DNA of 64,000 nt, taken from contig BDDC01000118.1 of NCBI GenBank assembly GCA_001662425.1, positions 16,379 to 80,378 of the forward strand, written 5' to 3'. Made by a program: the position numbers and the translations under genes. The notes under the pieces are model-generated. The model ran no database searches, was not told the DNA's origin, and saw only the letters and a list, made by a program, of their open reading frames with translations. The number at the start of each line of letters is the position of its first letter. Position 1 is the stretch's first letter. Origin of the DNA: Chlamydomonas sphaeroides. Its lineage: Eukaryota; Chlorophyta; Chlorophyceae; Chlamydomonadales; Chlamydomonadaceae. Below, piece by piece: positions 13,006 through 21,812 of the stretch.

Positions 13006-14730
13006 TTACATGACCGAGCAGCGGCAGCCCGCCTTCGCCGGCTCCTCCTCGCCAGCGCCCGCCGCAGCTGACGAGCCCGAGCCGGCCGTCAGCGCCATGC
13101 CTGACCGCACCTTCGTCGGGTCCTTCAGCATGGGCGGCGTGTTCTGCCGGCCCGACCCTATGCCGGACGCTGCCGCCGCCGCCGCGACGGGCGACTTGCC
13201 GCTCTTGCCGGTGCCCTCGGCGGCCCCGGCCCCGGCGGCCTTGGGCTTGTGGCCCGCGGCGTCGCCTTCCTCCTGGCCGCCCAACGCCGACGATGTCTCC
13301 GTCGCCTCGTCGCCTTCCGCCGCCGCTAGCACGGCGCTGTCCGCACCGGCGCCGGGCTGCTCCGCCATGGCCGCCTCGGCCGCCGCCAGAGCCGGCAGGG
13401 GCTCCACCGCCGCCGCCGCGTCCTTGGGCTCCTGCGGCTCCGCCGGGGAATCCGCCGCCGCCGGCTCAAGGGCGGCCTTGGCGGCAGCGGCGCCGCTGCC
13501 GCTGGTGCTGGTGACCCGGCGCGACGGGCCGGCGCTGGGTGTGGCCTTGCCGCTGGCGCTCGAGGTGCGCGCGCTGGCGGTCTTGGCCAGGGACCCGCTG
13601 GCACCCGCCGCGGGCGAGCCGCGCGGACCCGCGAACGACTCCCCCTGGCTCAGGCGCGGGCCGGGGCTGGGGCGGCCGCTGGAGCTGGGACGGGCGCCGG
13701 GGCTTGGGCGGCCACCGGGGCTGGGGCGCGGCGAGGCCTTGGCACTGCTCTGTTTGGTCAGGCTGCTACGCGGCGAAGTCATGGGAGAGGTCATGGGCGA
13801 CATCGCAACCGCGGCTGCGGTGCCTGCGGCAACGCCGTCGCCGGCGAAGCCAGTGTCGGTCCCGCTGTCTGCGGCAGCGACGACGGCGACAGCGGCTGCG
13901 GTGGCGGAGATATCGACGCCCTCGGCCGCCTGCTCGGTGGCCTCGACCGGCTTGGCGGCGGCCTTGCCTTGGACCTTCGCGCCCGCCGCGGCCTTGGCGG
14001 CGACGGCGCCGGCGGGCGAGTGGGCGCTGGCGCGGTTGCTGACGCTGCGGTTGGTGGGCGGGCTGGCCGCCTTGGCGGCTGCCGGCTTTAGTTTGACGGG
14101 GCTGCCGGCGGCCGCTGCGGGCGTCTTGGTGGGGCTGGTTCCAGCCTTGGCCGTCACGGTGGCCGCGGCGGTGCCTCCGTGGGACATCGCGACGCTACTG
14201 CGCAGGCCAGCGGCGCCGCCGCCGGAGACCCTGGGCGCGGCCGCGGCGGGCGCCGTGGGGCGGCTGGCGGGCTCCGCCGCCGCTGGCTTCGGCTTGATGG
14301 ATGATGCCGTGCTGCGGCGGGTGGCCGGCAGCGCGCGCGGCTGATTGCGCTTCCTCTCGTAGATCTCCCGTTGAGAGTACGGCTGCAGCTGCGCAGCGCA
14401 GAAGACGTTAACAGTGTTAAAAGGGAGCTGGCGGCGTGCGGCTGGCAGCGGGCGTAAAAGGCACGGGCGCTTGTAGCGTAGGTCGGGGCTGCAGGAGGCT
14501 GCGGTTGCTAACCCGTGACGCTGCGACCCCGCCCCAGTGCTCACTGTCTTAGGCCGCGTGCCGTTCCTCGGCGAGATGGCAGGGGAGTGCACCTCCACCG
14601 TCACCGCGTCGGCCGCCAGGTCCTCCGCGAGCTCGGCGGGGACAGGCTCTAATGCAAGTCGCGACATAATCGAGCGCACCAGCGCTGACACGACGTCGCG
14701 AGGGCTCGCCGGCGCCTCGACAGTCGCCAT
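13006..14730 (-). CDS. Low-complexity protein with C-terminal CaaX prenylation box
   Basis: No family recognised. One open frame runs from the ATG at 14730 to the TAA at 13006. A 156-nt in-frame intron (14544-14389, GTGAGC donor, GCGCAG acceptor) is likely, giving 522 residues; unspliced it would be 574. The N-terminal ~60 residues (MATVEAPASPRDVVSALVRS) look folded. A basic patch QREIYERKRNQPR follows the splice, then a long Ala/Ser/Pro/Lys region with SP-rich repeats around SPRPSPGGRPSPG. The extreme C-terminus is C-R-C-S-V-M: CSVM fits the CaaX rule with Met last, which favours farnesylation, and the extra upstream Cys could be palmitoylated. This suggests a membrane-tethered, largely disordered protein. 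The stop overlaps a TGTAA. The opposite strand is also open for 505 codons but lacks any sensible start or motif. Confidence 0.6.
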   Translation of the reverse strand: MATVEAPASPRDVVSALVRSIMSRLALEPVPAELAEDLAADAVTVEVHSPAISPRNGTRPKTVSTGAGSQRHGLATAASCSPDLRYKRPCLLRPLPAARRQLPFNTVNVFCAAQLQPYSQREIYERKRNQPRALPATRRSTASSIKPKPAAAEPASRPTAPAAAAPRVSGGGAAGLRSSVAMSHGGTAAATVTAKAGTSPTKTPAAAAGSPVKLKPAAAKAASPPTNRSVSNRASAHSPAGAVAAKAAAGAKVQGKAAAKPVEATEQAAEGVDISATAAAVAVVAAADSGTDTGFAGDGVAAGTAAAVAMSPMTSPMTSPRSSLTKQSSAKASPRPSPGGRPSPGARPSSSGRPSPGPRLSQGESFAGPRGSPAAGASGSLAKTASARTSSASGKATPSAGPSRRVTSTSGSGAAAAKAALEPAAADSPAEPQEPKDAAAAVEPLPALAAAEAAMAEQPGAGADSAVLAAAEGDEATETSSALGGQEEGDAAGHKPKAAGAGAAEGTGKSGKSPVAAAAAASGIGSGRQNTPPMLKDPTKVRSGMALTAGSGSSAAAGAGEEEPAKAGCRCSVM

Positions 14731-15338
14731 GGTGTGCAACGGGTGGTGCGGCACAGATGTGTGTGCGCGCGGAGATGCCGGCAGGCGCTAGCGCTGCGGG
14801 GCAGCGCACATGAACGTGAGCGACGGCCACCACGAAGCCAGCCACGCCGAAAGCCTAACGCGCAAGCGAATGCTCACCGGTGCTTGACAGGCTGCCCCAC
14901 AGCGCGTGAAGCCCGAGAGCCGAGCGGCTTTGCCGGAAGAAGGTCTCGCCGGTCAACTACAGCGTGTACGAGGAAAGTAAGCTCTAGGACGTATATGATA
15001 TCGACACGCGAGCATAGAGCAAGCCAGAAGTTCTGGGTCAAGAGTCGCAGAGTCAGCGGTTGAAAGGAAGTCACAAGCTTCTGCTATTGGCTATGTGGTA
15101 GTCACAGTCTAACAGATGAGATAAACAGGTGTACAAAGCGAGGGCGTGCTTCTCCTCAGCCCTCTCCTTTCCCGGTGCATGGGAAACCTAAATCCACCCC
15201 GGCTGTCATAAACCTGCGCTCTTCTACTAGCTCCACAGCCGATGTCCGCGGCTGCAAGTCGCAATCGCTCGGGTTAAGCACAACCATTTACTTAGCGGAG
15301 ACTTTCAACCGCGTGCTTTGCTGAAAGCTGGCTTAGGG
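14731..15338. other. Divergent upstream region (CaaX protein / dCMP deaminase)
   Basis: About 600 bp separate two genes transcribed away from each other. It is less GC-rich than the coding flanks and should hold both promoters; no specific element was recognised. Confidence 0.45.
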
Positions 15339-17996
15339 ATGCACGCGCAGCTCACCCAAGCGCATCACGTAAGCGTACCATGGACAGCACTCCTTGGAGC
15401 ATCGCTGGCAGCGGGAGCGGCAGCCGGTGCAGCTGTGGCGCTCATTGCGTTGCGCAGCGCTCCCGCGCGCCCTAGCTCCAAGGACATGTCAGCACGGGAG
15501 CTGGCGTCGCGATCTGATGAGCTTAAAGTTGCTGCAGCTGCTCAAGCGGCAGCGGCAGACGCATTGTGCGTGGTGGCGATGGTTCCCTTGACTTCAACGC
15601 CCGGACACAGCAAGCGTGGACCTCCGCCCCAGGCCCCCCATGCTGCCTCTCTACCAGCGGCCCCGGCTGCAGCAATGCCTGCGTCCGGCTCGGGGCTGCT
15701 GGTCTCTCCGCTGCACGCTGCCGGCCGCAGGGACCCAAGCGACCCTGCGCCGCGGAGCGGGTGAGCTCAGCGCGTCTTGCGAGCCCAGCGAGTCCCTTTC
15801 AGCGTTCATTTCCCATTGCCACGCGCTCGCCGCAGCAACTGCGCGCTGTCGCTATCATGACCTGTCTCGGCGGGCCTCCTCTTGCCCCTACTTGTGCCAG
15901 GAGCCTGTCTTGGGACGATTACTTCATGGCTCTAGCGTTTCTGTCGGCGGAGCGCTCAAAGGACCCCAACAAGCAGGTGTGGCCAACAGCAGCCGGGCGG
16001 GCGGCCAGGGGCCGCCCCAGGGGCCGGCAGGCGAAACTCGCGCGTAGCCGTGAGCCCAAGGAATGTGGGTCGGCCCCTTGGCGGCCGCAGACCGGAGGCG
16101 CGTGCCAGCAGGGGCGGCGGCGGGCTCTGCGTGACGCCCTCATCCTTGCTGGTAGCCCGGCCCGGCCCCCCCCTCTCCTGTCAGCCCTGCCGGCACGGAC
16201 GTTGCTTCTCTGGCTTCGCTGCTTCCATGTGCCTTCTTGCCCTCCCTTCTCCTTCTTCCTGCGCCGGCGACCTCAGGTGGGCGCTGTCATCGTCAACACG
16301 GAAAACGTGATCCTGGGCATCGGCTACAACGGCTTCCCGCGGGGCTGCTGCGACAGTGACCTGCCCTGGGCCAAGGTAGGCCGGGCCAGGGGCAGGGCCC
16401 AGGGGGCCGGGGCCGCCGTGGGGGGGCGGGGCGCAGGGGCGGGGGCCGGGGCGAGGCGCAGGGGCCAGGGCAGCGAGGGGCAGGGGCGAGGGGGGCACGG
16501 GGCGCAGGCGGTAAGGGCAGGGAGCAGGGGGCCAGGGGCGGTGGCAAGGGCATGCATTGTTGCATCCCACCACGTTGTGGGCTGCGGCCGGCGGACGGAG
16601 AGTGGCACAAGGGCAACCTGTGTAGACGCGGCGCGTGGCCCGCCGGCAGCCGGCTACAGATGTCGCCGGTGCCGGCGGCTGGACGACACGGCGCGCGACA
16701 GGGGGCACGCGCATGTGGGTCGGCTGCCCGCCCGCCCGCCCCTCGCGCTTGCTGCCCCCGTGCGGCCACAACCCCGTCTTGGCCCGGTCCTGCCCCTCCC
16801 CCTTGACGCGGCCTCCTCCGTCCGCTTGCCCCGCCCGCCCGGCCAGGTGGCGCTGTCGCCCTGCGGCTCGCCCCGGCCGCTGGGCACCAAGTACCCCTAC
16901 GTGGTGCACGCGGAGGCCAATGCGCTGCTCAATAAGAACGCAGCCAGCGTGGCGGGCGCGGTAAGGCGGGTTGGGCGGGGCGCGGTGAGCCGTGCATTGG
17001 GGGGGAAAGGGCGCGGCTGTGGGCTGTTGGTCCAGCGGTGGCCTGCACACCGCCGCATACTTCTCCTCTGCTGGCCCTCCCGCCCAGCGCGTCTACGTGA
17101 CCATGTTTCCTTGCAACGAGTGCGCCAAGCTGCTCATCCAGGCGGGCGTGCGGGAGGTGGTGTACCACGAGGTGCGGGCGGGGGACTGGAAGGGCGGAGG
17201 GGCGGAGGGGTGTGCAGTGTTGGGATGCCGGGAGGGGAGGAGCGGAGGGCGAGGAGGGGAGGCTGGGCGGCGCACGGAGGAGGAGCAGCGGGCGGCGGGG
17301 CGAGGGCAAGGGGGCCGGGATGGGAGAGGGCCGGGGCAGCAAGGCACCCACCCCGAACCCCCACACGCTCGCACCCCGCAGGACAAGGTGCAGCACCTCA
17401 TGGAGCGCTGGGCGGCACCCGGCCCCACCGCCGCCACGCCGCAGCCCACGGCCGCTGCGACCAGCGGCATGCCGCCGCCTAGCGGCCAGCGCCAGCGCGA
17501 GCAGCGACTCCTGCTAGAGGCGGCGGCGGCCGGTAGCGGCGCCGACGACTCGGCCACCGCGTCGCCGGCGTCACCGCTCGCGACGCCGCCGCGAGCCGGC
17601 TCCGCCAGCAGCGGCGCCGCCGTGTCTGCAAGCGGCCAGGACGGCGGCAACGCCGAGGGCGCCGCGCCGTGGTCGGGCTTCTGGGGCCAGCGCGACGGCA
17701 GCGGCGCCGCCGCCGCCGCCTCGTCGCCGCCGCCGCGGTCACACTCGGGCCAGATCCTGTCCAGCTGGGCGCGCGACGGCGCCGCTGCGCAAGCCGCCGC
17801 CGGCGCTGCCGTCAGCCCGGCGGCGGCGCCGCCAGGCGCGGCGGCGATGATTGGCCTGGATGCGACGTCGGCGGCGGGCAGCGACGTGAGCTACGGCGCC
17901 AGCCTGCGGCTGCTGCAGCTGGCAGGTGTGCGGCTGCGGCAGCACCGCCTCACGAGGTCCATCACGGTGCCGGGGCCGGCGGCGCTACTGGCGTGA
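15339..17996 (+). CDS. Deoxycytidylate (dCMP) deaminase, N-terminally extended
   Basis: Converts dCMP to dUMP, feeding thymidylate synthesis; family enzymes are zinc-dependent and regulated by dCTP/dTTP. Exons 15339-15760, 15901-15976, 16277-16375, 16847-16960, 17088-17171 and 17382-17996 are all phase-consistent (469 residues). The core starts at [19 protein letters not shown] (exon 2), followed by [19 protein letters not shown]. The zinc site is HAE (H220, E222) plus PCNEC (C246, C249). The family's terminal helix is recognisable near the end as [15 protein letters not shown]. Two oddities: about 140 extra N-terminal residues containing an Ala/Gly-rich hydrophobic stretch (residues ~15-40, [16 protein letters not shown]...), and a ~150-residue low-complexity insert between the core and the last helix. 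The hydrophobic stretch suggests a membrane anchor or organelle targeting. The start is the first ATG in exon 1's frame. Catalytic identity is sure; the N-terminus is moderately sure. Confidence 0.9.
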
Positions 17997-18283
17997 GGCG
18001 GGCGCTGGCGCTCGCGTGCGGGGGCGTGGAGCGTGGCGCCAGCTCGGGGCGGTGGGTCCGGCCGTCGTTGGGCTCACGGATTGCTGGTCGCCGTGAGGGG
18101 TTCGACAGATATTGCGGGGAGGTAGGCCAGGAGGCGAAAAATGGCCGCGTGGCCGGGGCAAACACTCAGGTGGAGCGTGGACGGCGTTGCTTGGGCGGAG
18201 AGCGCAGCGCTGGCGCCTGGGGTACCCTAGATCGGGTAGCTGTGTCGTGGAGGCGGCGGTGGTTCTGGTAGCTCTGTGCGCAG

Positions 18284-18420
18284 GCTGCATGGGGCTGCAT
18301 GGGGTTGCATGGCTGCATGGGGTTGCACGGGGCTGCATGGGGTTGCATGGCTGCATGGGGCTGCATGGGGTTGCATGGGGTTGCATGGGGCTGCATGGGG
18401 TTGCATGGCTGCATGGGTTG
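18284..18420 (+). repeat. Minisatellite of TGCATGG units
   Basis: About 137 bp of alternating short units CTGCATGGGG, TTGCATGGGG and TTGCATGG, with higher-order repetition. It lies in the probable 3' UTR of the dCMP deaminase gene. Units are directly adjacent with no spacers. Confidence 0.9.
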
Positions 18421-18798
18421 CCGTTGGCAGGATTTGGTGCAGCAGCTAGGATCCGAGGGCCAAAGCCGGGGCAGGGCCGGGGTGGCGGGGGGCGGCGGTG
18501 CTCACGGCCAGGGGCGTGTGGGACGGGGCGGGGGGCTCTGCAAGCTGCACCTCGCGGGGGCACCGGGTGGTGCAGTCGCGTGGCAGCGCAGGATGGGGTG
18601 TGGCCGCCCGGCCAGGGGCAACAATTAGTGGTCGTGAGCCGGGAGGATGCGATGGAAGGCGGGACACCTTCCGACGCAACGCGAGCTGCAGCCAAGCGGC
18701 ACGTCGGTAGACCCCGGTCGCCGCGCCCACCAGGGTCTTCAGACATCGCTACTCGGGCGGGGCATGCCCTGGCCTGCGCTTGCAAGTGCACGAGCTGT

Positions 18799-18822
18799 GG
18801 GTGTTGCGCGAAGCTGGCATCA
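18799..18822 (+). repeat. Dispersed 24-nt exact repeat, copy 1
   Basis: The 24-nt block starting GGGTGTTGCGCG and ending GCTGGCATCA recurs exactly at 21219-21242, same strand. This copy lies just before a TGTAA in the probable dCMP deaminase 3' UTR. Confidence 0.85.
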
Positions 18823-18830
18823 TCTCTGCT

Positions 18831-18835
18831 TGTAA
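18831..18835 (+). terminator. Polyadenylation signal TGTAA
   Basis: Algal-type TGTAA about 835 nt past the dCMP deaminase stop; first such signal seen on this strand after the gene. Confidence 0.35.
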
Positions 18836-19947
18836 GGGCCCCTGGGACCCAGCCCGGGCTGATGCCGCAGCAGCACGGCTAAGCCGCGGCTGCGCGCCGG
18901 CCTGCAGCTACAGCTGCAACGGGCTGTGTGGGTTGCTTGTTGGGTTGACAGATGTGCAAGGCCGCCTGCTGGCTCCTGACCTCCCTGCGACCCCGACGGG
19001 CCTGAGCCAACCCGTCACGCGCATGCGAGCCAGTGCTAGCGAATGCGGCGCAACCGCGGGCTCCATTGCACTCTCCTGTGGCAGCACTGCCGCCACAGCG
19101 CGGATGCCCCTGTCATCCAAGGATTACCTCTTGCTCCGCCTGTTACATCTCCACTCCGGCACCCGCTCCGCAGCCATCACCGCCTGCCCGGGCATGCCCT
19201 GCCCCAGACCACGCCGCTTGAAAGCACTCGGCGAACGGCGCGAGTCCGACAATGCCCCGCGCCGCGCCTTCGTTGCTCGTATGTCCCTCCTCCGCCAGTG
19301 CCCCTTCCCTTCAGCCGCGTGTCGCCTCGGAACGCTTACGCACCCCAACGCTCGGCGCCAGGCAGTTGCTTCCCAGCATTGCGTGCATCACTGTACCTAG
19401 TCCACAACCGCTCCAGCTCTGCGCACAGCACCTGCCCCGGCAGGCATGAAAATGACGCATTCTCTCGCCACACAATGGCCAACGCTGGCCAAGGCTGCAA
19501 CCAGCAAGCCGCCGCAAGAAGCGCAAGTCCCAGCCTCAACGCGCGGCGCCGCAACGCCCCTGCACAGCCCACAACGCGACAATGCCAGCCAAGCAGTAGT
19601 CCGACCCGGGCAACCTCTCCCTTCGCCCAGCAGTACACTCGCGGCGGCCATAAAACCGCAGCGCCGCCTCCACGATGCCGTTCTTACGGCTAGCTTGACA
19701 CGTCATCCGCGGGCCGGCAGCCGGAGCTCCGCCGTTGCTTCCGCGACTGCACGCGACGTGTTGGGCCCACTCGCACCCTAGCGCGACCCAGCGCCAGGCG
19801 CAGGGCGGCGGCGGCGTACTGCGGGCGATGCGACGCCCCCAGATGGCACCCTTCGCCAGACCGCCACCGCCACCGCCTCCCATGCGGGGCCAAGGCCGCA
19901 GAGCCGCGTGGCTGCTGCGGCTGCCAACGGCCCACTTCCCCGGCAGC

Positions 19948-21476
19948 TCATGCGTGCGCCACGGAGGCGGGCTGGCTGGACGGGAAGGGCTGGTAGGTGG
20001 ACGACAGCGGCGGGTGCAGCGCATCCGCCTGCGACACGACAGTGGGCCGCAGGCGGGGCGAACGGGCGGTGGCGTCAGCGGCATCGCGTAGCATGCCACT
20101 CCATCCCGCAGGCTGCGAGACGTGCCCCTGCCCTCCTGCTGCTCTGCCCCGCAGCCTGTCTCGTCGCTGACCTGGTGTTGATCGTGTTGATGGCATCCCC
20201 CCCCCCAACCGACCACGCTCTGCCCTCCCTACGCTGCCCCAGCCCGCACTCCTCTGCTTGCCCCAAGCGCCGTGCCGCACCTGCGGCGGCTGGTAGGCCG
20301 CGAACGGGTCGGCGCTGTGACCGTACGACTGCGGCGGCGCGCCGCCGCCGCCCTGCGCGCCGCCGTGGCCCCCGCTGACGGGCTGGTACGGCATCTCGCC
20401 CTGCGCCGCAGAGCGGTGCAGCGACCAGGCCAGCACGCCGCCGGCCAGCTTGGCGGCCATCTCGCACACTGGGGGAGCAGGGCAGAGGGGTGGTGGGTGT
20501 GCGGGTTGGAGCTGAGACTGAAGGGGTTAAGCGGTGGAAAGTGATTGGGCCGTGGCGGAGGGCAGCGGGTTAGGGCTATGATCACGGGTTGGGCAGGCTT
20601 ACAGCCGGCCGTGCTCCGCCTGGCAGACCAGCATGTCTCGCTGGCGCTTGGTTGTGCCCACCGTCTGTGCCGTGCTGCTGCCTGCCTGTCCGCAGCCTCA
20701 TCCCAAGGCCCCAGCCGAGCCCCAAGCCGCCCAAGCCGAGCCCGCAAGCCCGCACCCGAGAGGAAGATGAGCCAGCCGCGGCCGTGAACGAAGTGCGGGA
20801 AGACGGCGAGGCGGATGATGTCAACGACAACGGAGGCCGGCGAGAAGATGGCGTACTGTTGGGGGACACGCGGGAGGGGTTGCGCCAGAGGCATGGGCGC
20901 GTGCGGGAGAGCGGGCGCATACCGGTAGCTGAGCAAACCCGGGAGGGGAGCAGGTGGGGACGCCGTGTGACCATCCGAGCGCGCCGAGCCTATGTGCTAG
21001 GCAGCAGGTTGCGGGTGCTAGAGGCGCAGCTGGAGCTGTGGCGCACTGTCCGTGTGCGGTGCTGCGTCAGGGGTATGCTCGTGGTTGGCTGTGGGGCTCG
21101 CGTCGGGCCCTTGTCACGGCCCACCGGCCCAACCGTGCTTGCCAGCCCCACGCATGCATCGTTGCCTGCGCCCTCCCCTGCGAAGCCCCTGCACTTCCCC
21201 GGCGCTGTGCGTATCGTCGGGTGTTGCGCGAAGCTGGCATCAACCCTAGATCGACGTCGGAGAGCCCGGACGCACCAGCATAAGCAGCTCCGCGGATGCA
21301 AGGTAGACGGCTAGGAGACCCATGACGGCCACGGAGCCGGACACGTCGGAGTGCCAAATTGAGGTTAGCAAAGCCAGTGCGAGGGTCGTGAGGGACGCCA
21401 ACGCCACATAGGATGCTCGAGGGCCCTGGAAGGCAGCTGGAACGCCTGGCCCGCCATTAAGGCTGAGGTTCAACAT
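19948..21476 (-). CDS. AGTRAP-like small multipass membrane protein
   Basis: Probable integral membrane protein. Exons (minus): 21476-21276, 20855-20756, 20468-20281 and 20028-19948, all GT-AG with matching phases, giving 189 residues. Hydrophobic segments are visible in exon 1 (YVALASLTTLALALL and SVAVMGLLAVYLASAELLML) and exon 2 (SVVVDIIRLAVFPHF), and a further one spans the exon 2/3 junction (LIFLS plus VCEMAAKLAGGVLAWSL). The order resembles angiotensin-II receptor-associated protein: a DI-h-h-h-h-F-(Y/P) segment, a final membrane span, then a short polar tail with SADPFAAYQPP, like the DPFA of the animal tail. This resemblance is from memory and is the main evidence, so the name is tentative. 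An upstream coding exon cannot be excluded. The gene is divergent from the RNA methyltransferase gene. Confidence 0.55.
21219..21242 (+). repeat. Dispersed 24-nt exact repeat, copy 2
   Basis: Exact match to 18799-18822. This copy lies inside intron 1 of the AGTRAP-like gene (which is on the other strand), about 30 nt from its splice donor. Confidence 0.85.
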
Positions 21477-21812
21477 CTCTGAGAGCACAATTGTGCAAGC
21501 CAAGAGTCGCGAAGAGCACGAGCGACAACCGAGCACAAGTACGTGTGTATGTCGCGTATGCAACGAGACTCAGGAAAATGATTCCTGTGCGCTCCTTCGT
21601 TTGCGATTGGCCGTTTCGCAACCGACCCAACCAGGACCGCCGAAACGGGCCAAACCCAGCCGTGGCACACGACTGGGTGCATAGGCTCTCTGTATGCAAA
21701 CTGAAGGGCCGACAACGACCAGCAGCACATAGCCTTCAACTTGACATGCAAAGCCGCCACAGCGCTTAAACTTACCCCGCTGCACCCAATAGGGCCCATA
21801 CCGGCGGCTGCC
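21477..21812. promoter_or_regulatory. Shared divergent upstream region
   Basis: 336 bp separate the start codons of the AGTRAP-like gene (-) and the RNA methyltransferase gene (+). An ATTGG (reverse CCAAT) lies near 21606. Promoter function is inferred from position only. Confidence 0.35.

Larger units (their letters stand above)
17997..19947. other. Convergent intergenic region
   Basis: Lies between the 3' ends of dCMP deaminase (+) and the AGTRAP-like gene (-). It holds a minisatellite (18284-18420), TGTAA at 18831-18835 (+) and TTACA at 19143-19147 (TGTAA on -), each about 800 nt beyond its gene's stop. No further gene seen. Confidence 0.5.

Noticed and set aside
12827..14344. Plus-strand 505-codon open frame
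   Set aside because: It is the shadow of the minus-strand CaaX protein; repetitive Ala/Leu/Pro with no start context, motif or splice structure of its own.
15566..17482. Single 638-codon open frame over dCMP deaminase
   Set aside because: It reads through introns; only scattered pieces match the enzyme, whereas the spliced model gives the full domain.
18284..18420. CRISPR-like array
   Set aside because: Units are contiguous without unique spacers, and the genome is eukaryotic.
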